NCBI GenBank assembly: GCA_003647375.1
Contig: QMMS01000009.1
Span: 1 to 34,007, forward strand
Direction of reading: 5' to 3'
Source of the DNA: Deltaproteobacteria bacterium
Lineage (GTDB): Bacteria; Desulfobacterota; Desulfobacteria; Desulfobacterales; B30-G6
DNA: 34,007 bases
Shown here: positions 7,639 through 15,264 of the stretch, piece after piece
How positions within the stretch are numbered: position 1 is the stretch's first letter
Layout: each line of letters begins with the position of its first letter
The notes under the pieces: generated by a model
Told to the model about the DNA's origin: nothing
What the model saw: only the letters and a program-made list of their open reading frames with translations
The model's database searches: none
Program-made: the position numbers and the translations under genes

Positions 7639-8736
7639 TCAACGTGCGGTCTTTGAGGCCAGCAGCGATGCGTCTTTGACAAGCCAACCAATCTGCGTTT
7701 CATCTCCAACCCGGAAATCAGCGGTAGCCTTGGCATCTAAATCCGCTTTCAGTTGGACGCCGTTCGGCAACGCGACGATGCAGCGCCGCATGGGTCCGGA
7801 ATAGATCAAGTTAACGATATGGGCCGGGTGCAGTGTGTCGCATTCGCTAGCACTCTCACCGATCAAGATCCTTTCAGGGCGGGTACAGAGAGTCACCGCC
7901 TCACCCACTTCAAATCGGCTTTCATCCTTAGCATGGAATACCAATCCGTTGGCTTCGATTGTCGAAGTGTTTCCTTCGTGCGCACAAACCTTGCCATCCA
8001 AAAAATTAGTGTCGCCGATGAAGTCGGCAATAAACCGGGTTCGAGGCCGTTCATAGATTTCTTCGGCGGTGCCGATCTGCTCGATCTTGCCTTCGTTCAT
8101 GATGGCGATCCGATCGCACATATTGAGAGCTTCCTGTTGATCGTGGGTCACGTAGATAAATGTTGTACCCAAACGGCGTTGGATATTTTTTATTTCGATC
8201 TGCATATCGCGGCGAAGCTTAAGGTCAAGGGAACCCAGGGGTTCGTCAAACAAAACCACACTGGGCTCAAGGATCAGGGCCCGGGCGAGTGCGACCCGTT
8301 GCTGCTGGCCACCGCTGAGCTGTTTCGGATACCGCTTTCCAAGGCCTTCTAAATGAACTACCTCCAGGGCACCCGCCACTCTGGCTTTGATCTCTTTGGC
8401 CGGCAGTTTACGGATCTTCAAACCATAGGCCAGGTTGGTGAATACTGTCATGTGGGGAAACAGGGCCAGGTGTTGGAAAACCATCGTGGTGTTGCGGCGA
8501 TAAGCCGGCCGACGTCCCATCAGTTCATTTTGGAGGTATACCTCTCCAACGTCAGGAATGATAAATCCCCCGATAATGCGCATGGTTGTGGTTTTACCAG
8601 AACCGCTGGGGCCAAGGATACCGAAGAATTCGCCCTTGTGAATGGACAGGGATACATCATGAAGCACCTGGTTGGGTCCAAAATAGTGCGAGATGCTGCG
8701 TAGCATACAATCGTATTGAGTCTCTTCTAGCGTCAC
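7639..8736 (-). CDS. potA: PotA-like spermidine/putrescine-type ABC transporter ATP-binding protein
   Basis: A 365-residue ATPase of the polyamine/opine/iron-type importer class. It has Walker A 'GPSGSGKTT', Q-loop '[12 protein letters not shown]', signature '[15 protein letters not shown]', Walker B '[12 protein letters not shown]' and switch 'THDQQEAL'. A C-terminal TOBE domain (about residues 265-360) includes 'LCTRPERI'. The chosen start is GTG at 8736, six to seven bases after AAAGGAAAG on the minus strand. An upstream in-frame ATG at 8805 would place the start inside the promoter/operator module and lacks a ribosome binding site. This is the first gene of the minus-strand operon potA-potD-potB-potC. 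Confidence 0.88.
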   Translation of the reverse strand: MTLEETQYDCMLRSISHYFGPNQVLHDVSLSIHKGEFFGILGPSGSGKTTTMRIIGGFIIPDVGEVYLQNELMGRRPAYRRNTTMVFQHLALFPHMTVFTNLAYGLKIRKLPAKEIKARVAGALEVVHLEGLGKRYPKQLSGGQQQRVALARALILEPSVVLFDEPLGSLDLKLRRDMQIEIKNIQRRLGTTFIYVTHDQQEALNMCDRIAIMNEGKIEQIGTAEEIYERPRTRFIADFIGDTNFLDGKVCAHEGNTSTIEANGLVFHAKDESRFEVGEAVTLCTRPERILIGESASECDTLHPAHIVNLIYSGPMRRCIVALPNGVQLKADLDAKATADFRVGDETQIGWLVKDASLLASKTAR

Positions 8737-8800
8737 ATGCTTTCCTTTCGCAGAACAAAATGAAAAAAACGAGTTTAGCAGAGAGTGTACGCTTATTGAC

Positions 8801-8860
8801 GACAACGTGTACGTGTATCGGAAACAGAGTTACAGGAACATTCAACAAAGTGTCAAGCAA
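8801..8860 (-). promoter_or_regulatory. Promoter/operator module for potA (minus-strand copy of a 60-bp inverted pair)
   Basis: Read on the minus strand, the module has these blocks: TTGCTTGACA, 14 nt, CCTGTA, 4 nt, TGTTTCC, 1 nt, ATAC, 3 nt, TACA, 2 nt, TTGTC. TTGACA (8856-8851) followed after 16 nt by TGTAAC (8834-8829) is a plausible sigma-70 promoter directed at potA. The core TGTATCGGAAACA (8814-8826, + strand) is nearly a perfect 13-bp palindrome (one mismatched pair), as expected of an operator at or just downstream of the -10 element. The same blocks with identical spacing occur at 8954-9013 on the other strand. Confidence 0.6.
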
Positions 8861-8953
8861 AAAATGAACCTCGATGTTTACAAAAAAAAGAAGATAAAGG
8901 AATTTCTTTCCTTATTCCCATCCTTCCTGAAAACCGGTGAAATGAATTTTATT

Positions 8954-9013
8954 TTGCTTGACATTGAAGCAGGAAACCCTGTACGAGTGTTTCCTATACG
9001 AATACAAATTGTC
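8954..9013 (+). promoter_or_regulatory. Promoter/operator module for the AOR-led catabolic operon (plus-strand copy)
   Basis: This is the mirror image of 8801-8860 with all blocks at the same spacing; about 37 of 60 positions are identical, and the matches fall in blocks. TTGACA at 8958-8963, 16 nt, then TGTACG at 8980-8985 is the candidate promoter, about 90 bp before the AOR start at 9076. Here an additional palindrome AGGAAAC...GTTTCCT (8971-8995; 9 of 12 pairs) straddles the -10 element. An operator overlapping the promoter suggests repression. The XRE-cupin regulator encoded at 12951 is the obvious candidate to bind it. Confidence 0.6.
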
Positions 9014-9075
9014 AACGATAAGCATACGATTCTTTCTACTCGGTCTTGTTACATAACTTGCTACGTGGAGGTTAT

Positions 9076-10941
9076 ATGAAAACTGCAAGAACATTTGGAA
9101 GCCATGGTCGATTGCTCAAGATTGACCTTGCCCACCAGGTTATTCAAACAGAAAAAATAACAGCAAACGATTTGCGTCTATTTATGGGCGGGAGGGGGCT
9201 GGGTGCTGCGATCATGCTCAGAGAACTCCCGGCCGGAATCGACCCCCTTGGAGAAGAGAATCTTCTCATTTTTTCTACCGGCCCCCTGGTAGATTCTTCT
9301 GTACCGGGGAGCAATCGATACGTTCTGCACACAAAATCACCGCAAACCGGTCTCTACTCCTTTTCCGTGTCAGGAGGTCATTTTGGTGACATGCTGAAAA
9401 AGACGGGCAACGACGTGATTGTCATCAAGGGAAAAGCTTCCAGGCCGGTTTATATCTTTGTGGAAGATGACGGCCGGGTTGAATTCAAGGACGCATCACA
9501 CCTGTGGGGCAAGGATACGGCGGATACCCAGGATATCATCTTGTCGGAGATTGGCACGGATGCCAGGGTTACCTGCATCGGTCCCGCCGGGGAAAATCTT
9601 GTGCCATACGCCTGTCTCATCAACGAGCGACGGGCCCTGGGACGTGGCGGCGCAGGCGCTGTCATGGGATCGAAAAACCTGAAAGCCGTGGCCGTGCGTG
9701 GCCGGACCAGTGTTTCCTTGGCCGATGCCAAGGTCATGAAAACTGCGATAAAAAACGGTTATCAAGAACTTAAACAGAACCCCATGACTGCAAAAATCCT
9801 GAAGACCTACGGCAGTTCGAATATGCTCCGGGGCTTGATGAACAACGGTGTGTTGCCCGGAAACAACTGGACAGAGGCCGCCCTTGACAAGGCCGAGTCG
9901 ATTACTGCCGAACAGATGCGGGAACATTTCCATGTCAAGGATATGGCCTGTTCAGCCGGATGTCCGGTCAAGTGCACGAAAATGTTTGCGGTAAGCGAAG
10001 GGGAATATCAAGGTGCTCAAAGCGAGGGGCCTGATTACGAAACAGTTTACGCATTTGGGTCGTGTTGCGGCGTATACGATCTCGCCCCCATCATCAAGGC
10101 GGATGAAATGTGCGACCTGCTGGGTCTCGATACAATCAGTACCGGTGTGAGTATTGCTTTTGCGATGGAGTGTCTCGAAAAGGGCATTATCGACGCCGAC
10201 GATACCCATGCGGGCGATCTGGCATTTGGAAATGCCAAGGCCATGCTCCGGCTCGTTGAAGATGTGGCTTACAACAGAGGTTTTGGCGCGGTGGTGGCAG
10301 AGGGAACCCGTAATATGGCAGCCCGTTTTGGAAGTGATTCACACAAATATGCCATGCACGCCAAGGGCATGGAACTGGGGGGTTACGATCCGAGGGGCAT
10401 GAAAGGAATGGGGCTTGTTTATGCATGTGGTCCGAGGGGCGGGTGCCACCATGCCGGTGGATATACAGCCATTGCTGAAATGATGAACCCCCAAATAGAC
10501 CGTTTTGCAGAAAAGGGTAAGGCCCCGCTTGTTGCCGGAACCCGAAACAGAAGAGCTTCTCTTTGTGATTCAGGACTCATTTGTGCCTTTGTGGCAATCG
10601 GGCTCAGCGATGAAACAGTGATTGGCATGTTAAACGGCGCCACCGGGTTAGACTACCAGCCAAGTGATCTGCACACTATCGGGGATAGAATCAGCCAAGT
10701 CGAAAGGGCCTTCAACTGCCGGGAAGGGCTGACGCGTGAAGACGATGTGCTTCCTGACCGGTTGTTGTCGGAAGGTGTTTCCAGCGGACCCAGTCAGGGC
10801 GGGAAGATCGAGGACTTTGAGGCAATGAAGGATGAGTTCTACACGCTGTGCGGTTGGGATCTCAAGACGGGCGCCCCCATGGACGAAAGATTAGAAGCGC
10901 TGGATATCACCTGGGTGAAAGAGATTCTCAACACGAAATAA
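9076..10941 (+). CDS. Aldehyde:ferredoxin oxidoreductase family protein (AOR 1)
   Basis: A 621-residue tungsten/molybdenum-bis-pterin oxidoreductase of the AOR family, which interconverts aldehydes and carboxylates with ferredoxin. N-terminal cofactor-binding motifs are present: 'MGGRGLGA', 'GSNRYVLHTKSPQTG' and 'ALGRGGAGAVMGSKNLKAVAVRG'. Candidate 4Fe-4S ligands are Cys292, Cys296, Cys300 and Cys503. The first three are spaced C-x3-C-x3-C, whereas the standard AOR pattern (and AOR 2 here) is C-x2-C-x3-C. The ATG at 9076 has GGAGG upstream; an upstream in-frame ATG lies in the control region. It heads the + strand operon, 84 bp before the next gene. Substrate unknown. Confidence 0.9.
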   Translation: MKTARTFGSHGRLLKIDLAHQVIQTEKITANDLRLFMGGRGLGAAIMLRELPAGIDPLGEENLLIFSTGPLVDSSVPGSNRYVLHTKSPQTGLYSFSVSGGHFGDMLKKTGNDVIVIKGKASRPVYIFVEDDGRVEFKDASHLWGKDTADTQDIILSEIGTDARVTCIGPAGENLVPYACLINERRALGRGGAGAVMGSKNLKAVAVRGRTSVSLADAKVMKTAIKNGYQELKQNPMTAKILKTYGSSNMLRGLMNNGVLPGNNWTEAALDKAESITAEQMREHFHVKDMACSAGCPVKCTKMFAVSEGEYQGAQSEGPDYETVYAFGSCCGVYDLAPIIKADEMCDLLGLDTISTGVSIAFAMECLEKGIIDADDTHAGDLAFGNAKAMLRLVEDVAYNRGFGAVVAEGTRNMAARFGSDSHKYAMHAKGMELGGYDPRGMKGMGLVYACGPRGGCHHAGGYTAIAEMMNPQIDRFAEKGKAPLVAGTRNRRASLCDSGLICAFVAIGLSDETVIGMLNGATGLDYQPSDLHTIGDRISQVERAFNCREGLTREDDVLPDRLLSEGVSSGPSQGGKIEDFEAMKDEFYTLCGWDLKTGAPMDERLEALDITWVKEILNTK

Positions 10942-11025
10942 TTCTGCTTGTCATATGGGCACTATCAAAGTGCTGTTTCTCTATTCTCAATGGCGGAAAA
11001 CAATCTGCGATGAAAGGAGGTAAAT

Positions 11026-11238
11026 GTGACTACGTTCATCAAGAAAAAGCGGCAATGGTGGATCACGTGGTTGGTTGTATGGATCGTCATGTACCTGTTG
11101 GCAATTCTCATATATCCGGACAACCCTTCGATTTGGTTTGGGTGGCTGCCAAGCTCGGTGGTAACTACCTTCGGACTGATGGTTATTTCGTTGATTCTTG
11201 GATATCTATTTTCCAAACAGCGTTTCAGCCGGAAATAA
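11026..11238 (+). CDS. Small two-helix membrane protein, probable accessory subunit of the adjacent SSS transporter
   Basis: A 70-residue protein with a basic N-terminus (KKKRQWW), a hydrophobic helix at about 12-29, a short Pro/Trp-rich loop and a second helix at about 43-63, ending in basic residues. The start is GTG at 11026 after a strong AAAGGAGG; the ATG two bases upstream is immediately followed by a stop in its own frame. Small proteins of this build (DUF997/YhdT-like or DUF3311-like) often precede sodium:solute symporters, and one follows here. The function is inferred from size, topology and position only. Confidence 0.7.
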   Translation: MTTFIKKKRQWWITWLVVWIVMYLLAILIYPDNPSIWFGWLPSSVVTTFGLMVISLILGYLFSKQRFSRK

Positions 11239-11309
11239 TTCTACTGCCAATGTGAAATCTGCGCCTGGCCTGAGAATGTTTATATCCAGACGCCGGAAAG
11301 GAGAGCAAA

Positions 11310-12791
11310 TTGCTTCTGAAAGTCATCCCTATCTTAATCATCGTTGCATACATGCTGGTCTGTCTTGTGGTTGGTTATGCTGTTTTTCGTTCCAAAACCA
11401 AAATGAACTCGGGTGATTATTTTATCGGCAATCGAACCAGCGGCGCTTTCGTGGGTCCCATGTCCTATGTATCCACGGTATTCAGCGCCCTTGTCTTCAT
11501 GGGTGCTGTGGGTATTTATTTTATCCTCGGAATCGGGTTTAATATCTTTCTTATCAGCGAGATGTTTCTACTGGCCGTGTTCATCCCCACCGTGGGGTAT
11601 CTGTTCTGGAAACTGGCGCACCAGCATGAATACGTAACACCGGCGGACCTGATGACCCATCGCTACGGGAACAGCCGGACTGTCAGAATCATCGTGGGGC
11701 TGAATACCGTTGGTTTTATGATATTTTTCATGGCCACACAAATCGTCGGAATATCCTACATTATGGAAACCATTACCGGCGGGTTGATGAGCTATGGAGC
11801 ATCCGTTGTTCTTATCTCGGTGGTTCTGTCCGTCTATATCGTTTTGGGCGGATTCCGTGCCATAGAATACACCGACACCCTCCAGGTGATCATTCTCATG
11901 ACCTGTGTTGTTGGCACCTTTATATTTTTAAGCACCAGTATCGAGTGGTCGGACGTTTTCGCTCAGGCACAGCAGATCCGTCCGGCACTGTTCAAAACCC
12001 CTGGTCCGATACCCATTTACACTATGAAGCTGTATGTTTCTCAACTCTTTATCATCGGACTCGGATTTGCCTTGATGCCGCAGCTCTGGGTACGGATATA
12101 CGCCGTCAAGAGCGAAAAAGGTCTGCAGAACATCGTGACTTATTTTATCGGAACCACGATTATCCTGTTTGTCATTTCTTTTTTTCTGGCCGTGGCCGCC
12201 GCTCCTATCATCGCTGAACTGTTTGCCGGCGGGGAAAAGATTATCCCGGCCAAGATTGTCATGAAGCTCATGTTCGGCAACATGCCCTCCTGGCTGGCGG
12301 CTACCCTGCTCACAGGAGCCGTTGCGGCAACGATGTCAACCGTGGACTCGGCCGTACTGGCACTCAGTTCCATCCTCACGATGGACCTTTACCGTAAACC
12401 ATTCAACCCGGAAATGGACCCGGCAAAAGAAGCTACCATTGGACGGATAATCAGTGTTGTGCTGATAGCCGTCATGGCGGTCCTGGCCTTTTATCCGCCG
12501 AAGCTGCTGTTTAATTCGCTCATCGACATGGCCTATCCCGGACTGGTAACCCTGGCGCCGGCAGCTATTTTAGGGATGTTTTGGAAAAAGGCCGGTCCGG
12601 CTGCGGCGATCGCCAGTATTGTGTCGGGGTCGATCCTGGCCGTGTATTTGATCTTTCATCGGAATCCCATGGGACTCTACTCCGGTTTCTGGACGCTGCT
12701 GCTCAGCCTGGGGGTTTTCGTTGTGGTCACGTTTCTCATGCCTGCAAAAGAAGAAGATTATTTCAGGGACGTTGAGCGCATATCCGTTTAA
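11310..12791 (+). CDS. Sodium:solute symporter family (SSS) transporter
   Basis: A 493-residue inner-membrane protein with about 13 hydrophobic helices. The family motif 'GGFRAIEYTDTLQVIIL' (Gly-Gly-Phe-Arg-Ala-(2)-(2)-Thr-Asp-(2)-Gln) is clear. The unwound Na+-site helix region 'ATMSTVDSAVLALSSILTMDLY' matches the 'S.aDs.lla.ss....D.y' pattern of SSS proteins. The start is TTG at 11310, seven bases after GGAGAG; the next in-frame ATG is 14 codons in and would remove most of the first helix. It probably imports a carboxylate, amino acid or related nitrogen compound used by the cluster. Confidence 0.88.
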   Translation: MLLKVIPILIIVAYMLVCLVVGYAVFRSKTKMNSGDYFIGNRTSGAFVGPMSYVSTVFSALVFMGAVGIYFILGIGFNIFLISEMFLLAVFIPTVGYLFWKLAHQHEYVTPADLMTHRYGNSRTVRIIVGLNTVGFMIFFMATQIVGISYIMETITGGLMSYGASVVLISVVLSVYIVLGGFRAIEYTDTLQVIILMTCVVGTFIFLSTSIEWSDVFAQAQQIRPALFKTPGPIPIYTMKLYVSQLFIIGLGFALMPQLWVRIYAVKSEKGLQNIVTYFIGTTIILFVISFFLAVAAAPIIAELFAGGEKIIPAKIVMKLMFGNMPSWLAATLLTGAVAATMSTVDSAVLALSSILTMDLYRKPFNPEMDPAKEATIGRIISVVLIAVMAVLAFYPPKLLFNSLIDMAYPGLVTLAPAAILGMFWKKAGPAAAIASIVSGSILAVYLIFHRNPMGLYSGFWTLLLSLGVFVVVTFLMPAKEEDYFRDVERISV

Positions 12792-12950
12792 TGTCCCATT
12801 TGGGGAATGGGAGAAAATCCCTCGCCTTTAGGCGAAGGTGGTTGACTAGTGAAATGAGCCGGTCGGCACATGTTCCGGTAATAAATATTCTGTATAAATA
12901 CCACCCGTCGCCCTCTCGGGATGGCGACGGGAAAGAGAAGGTAATACCTT
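12792..12950 (+). promoter_or_regulatory. Leader of the XRE-cupin gene: hairpins and possible operator
   Basis: After the SSS stop come two small hairpins: CCCATT/AATGGG near 12793-12809, and TCGCC/GGCGA around the loop TTTA near 12821-12836. Then TTGACT (12842-12847) and, 23 nt later, TGTTCCGGTAATA (from 12871) resemble the TTGACA...TGTTTCC arrangement of the 8801/8954 modules, where the spacing is 24 nt; this is a weak match. TATAAA (12893-12898) is a possible -10. A perfect 9-bp stem, CCCGTCGCC (12904-12912) with GGCGACGGG (12923-12931), directly precedes the AGAGAAGG ribosome binding site. It could hinder or time translation of the regulator. Confidence 0.45.
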
Positions 12951-13562
12951 ATGATGGTTGAAGAGTACGTTAGCAAAATCGCCCAGCGGATAAGAAAACG
13001 TCGGATGGACTTGGGTCTTTCTATCCGGGAAACAGCTAGGTTGACTGACACTTCACCCTCGACGATCCAGAAAATCGAGTCCAACGAGATGGTTCCATCC
13101 ATTGCGGTGCTGATGAAGATTGCTCGTGGCCTTAATCAAAAAGTCACCTCGTTTTTTGATGACGAGTCCGAATCACAAAAAGTGGTTTTGATACGTCATG
13201 ACGAGCGAAAGACGACGACAATACCCGCTTCCAATCTCAAGGTCGAAGATCTGGGGTCCTCTCTGGCCGACGCCCGGCTGGAAGCTTCGATTCTGACCAT
13301 TGAAAAGGGGGGCAACAGCGGAAAGGTTCCCCTAATCCACGAGGGAGAAGAAATCAAGTTCTGTATGAAAGGCAGAATTGCCTATACGGTCGATGATGAG
13401 GAATACGTTCTGGAAGTTGGAGACTGTGTCCACTTTAAGTCAGAGAATCCTCACTACTGGAAGAGCAGAACCACCGGCACCACCCGCGTCTTTTCCGTGG
13501 TGTTCAACGATCCCGACTCCCGACCGGGATGGGCCAAAAAGATGGGGTCAAAAAAGCGATAG
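12951..13562 (+). CDS. XRE-family transcriptional regulator with C-terminal cupin domain
   Basis: 203 residues. An N-terminal helix-turn-helix (about 10-65) includes 'GLSIRETARLTDTSPSTIQKIES', the recognition-helix pattern of HTH_3/XRE proteins. A linker of about 55 residues leads to a C-terminal cupin_2 barrel (about 125-195) with 'GEEIKFCMKGRIAYTVDDEEYVLEVGDCVHFKSENPHYW'. This architecture is that of PuuR/SutR-type regulators, in which the cupin senses a small metabolite; PuuR responds to putrescine. It sits inside the catabolic operon and one operon away from a Pot-type importer, so local control through the 8801/8954 sites is plausible. Two start codons in tandem (ATGATG, 12951 and 12954) are equally possible. 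Confidence 0.88.
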   Translation: MMVEEYVSKIAQRIRKRRMDLGLSIRETARLTDTSPSTIQKIESNEMVPSIAVLMKIARGLNQKVTSFFDDESESQKVVLIRHDERKTTTIPASNLKVEDLGSSLADARLEASILTIEKGGNSGKVPLIHEGEEIKFCMKGRIAYTVDDEEYVLEVGDCVHFKSENPHYWKSRTTGTTRVFSVVFNDPDSRPGWAKKMGSKKR

Positions 13563-13650
13563 CTGCTGCCGGATAAAACTCGACAGGATGATTGAGGAAT
13601 CGGAACGAATTCACTGACACGCAAAACAAACCCGAAAAGGAGGAAAACCC

Positions 13651-14814
13651 ATGAGAGAACATGCGCTTTTCAATATGAGTTCCGGACCTGTTCAGGGCAG
13701 CGCCCGGACACTCAGGGCACTGTCCCAGCAAATTCTTTACCATCACGATCCCGAGTTTGCGGAGATTTTTGATGCATGCACCGAAAAACTGCAACGGTTT
13801 TTCAAGACCTCCGGCGATGTCATTATCATGCAGGGCGAGGCTCTATTAGGGCTCGAAGCTGCGGCGTTCTGTACCATCGAACCTGGCGACAAATGTCTCA
13901 ACTTGGTGTCTGGGATATACGGGCATCTGTATGCCTGGTACATCGAAGCCTTTGGCGGTCAGGTAATTGAAGTGAGGACCGATTACAACAAGGCTATCGA
14001 TCCCGCCGAGGTGGAAAAGGCTTTCGCCGAAAATCCCGACATCAAGATCATGGCGGTTGTCCACAGCGAAACCCCCTCGGGAACCGTCAATCCCATCAAG
14101 GATATCTGTCCCATTGCCAAAAGACACGGCGCAATAACCATCGTTGACGCCGTTTCTTCCATCGGTGGGGCAGAGGTGAATGTCGACGACTGGGGTATCG
14201 ACATCTGCTGTATCGGGCCGCAGAAGTGCCTGGCCTCGTCCCCGGGGCTCGCACCGGTGGCTGTGAGTGAAGATGCCTGGGAAAAAATGCGTAATAAATC
14301 CAAACCCGTGCGGTACTCCTACATGAGCATGCTCGATTTCAAAGAGCAATGGCTCTGCGAGAAAGAAAAGCGCAGTTTCCCATACACCATGTTTACCAAT
14401 GAAGTTGTTGCCCTTGACGATACCTTGGATCAGGTGTTCGAGGAAGGTCTGGAAAACATGATCGCCCGACATAAGAGGGCGGCCGGCATGGCACGGGCCG
14501 GGGTCAAGGGAATGGGGCTTTCGCTCTGGGCGGACACGGAGGACATTTGTGGGCCGTGTGCCACTGCGGTCAAGGCACCGGACGGTGTCGATGAAGTCAA
14601 GTTGCGGCGGCACCTCTATGACAAATATCGGATCACCATTTCCGGTGGATTTCGCGAACTTAAAGGGAAGCTGTTCCGGCTGGGTCATATGGGACCGACG
14701 GCCAATCCGGCCTATGTCGCCATGCAATTGGCAATGGTCGAAAAGTCGCTCCACGATATCGGTTACCCGGTTAAACTGGGTAGCGGAGTAGGAGCAGCCC
14801 TGGAAGCGATCTAA
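13651..14814 (+). CDS. Class V aminotransferase (alanine-glyoxylate / pyridoxamine-pyruvate aminotransferase-like)
   Basis: A 387-residue PLP enzyme of fold type I. The Schiff-base lysine is Lys192 in 'GPQKCLASSPGL', which corresponds to 'SQK.l..PPGL' in AGXT/SPT/PPAT enzymes. The pyridine-nitrogen Asp is Asp166 in 'IVDAVSSIGG', and the N-terminal 'SSGPVQ' matches the family's 'nPGPv..' substrate loop. The family includes serine- and alanine-glyoxylate aminotransferases, pyridoxamine-pyruvate aminotransferase and ureidoglycine aminotransferase. Donor and acceptor cannot be assigned. AAGGAGG precedes the ATG. In this cluster it would convert an amine to an aldehyde or ketone, which would feed the flanking AORs. 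Confidence 0.85.
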   Translation: MREHALFNMSSGPVQGSARTLRALSQQILYHHDPEFAEIFDACTEKLQRFFKTSGDVIIMQGEALLGLEAAAFCTIEPGDKCLNLVSGIYGHLYAWYIEAFGGQVIEVRTDYNKAIDPAEVEKAFAENPDIKIMAVVHSETPSGTVNPIKDICPIAKRHGAITIVDAVSSIGGAEVNVDDWGIDICCIGPQKCLASSPGLAPVAVSEDAWEKMRNKSKPVRYSYMSMLDFKEQWLCEKEKRSFPYTMFTNEVVALDDTLDQVFEEGLENMIARHKRAAGMARAGVKGMGLSLWADTEDICGPCATAVKAPDGVDEVKLRRHLYDKYRITISGGFRELKGKLFRLGHMGPTANPAYVAMQLAMVEKSLHDIGYPVKLGSGVGAALEAI

Positions 14815-14841
14815 TCTAAACAGGAAGCAAGGGAGGCAAAA

Positions 14842-15240
14842 ATGCTGAATTTTGCAAACGAGAAATGCGTAAACTGTCGACTCTGTGAGGAAGTTTGCTC
14901 TTTCAGACTTACCAATTCGGTCTATCCTGATGTTGCGGCCATTCGCATCGGTCGGGAAGAGGGCAGGTGGGGTACGCCCTACGCCATGGTCTGTAATTTA
15001 TGTGATGGTTTGGAAGAACAGAAATGCATAACGGCATGTCCGGAAGAAGCCCTTAGTCTTGGTAACGGGATTATCGTTTGGGATGAAGAAAAGTGTACCT
15101 TATGTGAGCTATGTGTCGACGCCTGCCCACAAAAGGGTGTGGCTTACGACAGCCGGTCCGAACGTATTTATACCTGTGATCTTTGTGGCGGAGAACCGCT
15201 CTGTATTGAGTGGTGTCCTGAAGAAGCGATCACCCTTTAA
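14842..15240 (+). CDS. 4Fe-4S polyferredoxin, probable AOR electron-transfer subunit
   Basis: 132 residues with four cysteine clusters: 'CVNCRLCEEVC' near the N-terminus, 'CNLCDGLEEQKCITAC', 'CTLCELCVDACP' and 'CDLCGGEPLCIEWCP' at the C-terminus. The two 'CxxC...Cxxx(C)' groups with a long internal spacing are the four-cluster pattern of HycB/CooF-like ferredoxins. It is cytoplasmic with no signal peptide. AGGGAGG precedes the ATG at 14842. It lies 24 bp before AOR 2, and such ferredoxins are frequent partners of AOR-family enzymes, so it probably carries electrons to or from AOR 2 (and possibly AOR 1). Confidence 0.87.
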   Translation: MLNFANEKCVNCRLCEEVCSFRLTNSVYPDVAAIRIGREEGRWGTPYAMVCNLCDGLEEQKCITACPEEALSLGNGIIVWDEEKCTLCELCVDACPQKGVAYDSRSERIYTCDLCGGEPLCIEWCPEEAITL

Positions 15241-15264
15241 GTCAAGATGAAAAGGAGCATGAAA

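Noticed and set aside
7753..8352. 199-residue + strand open frame inside potA
   Set aside because: It is antisense to a well-supported ATPase gene and has no recognisable motif.
13846..14754. 302-residue minus-strand open frame
   Set aside because: It is the shadow of the class V aminotransferase; His/Gly/Arg-rich and without motifs.
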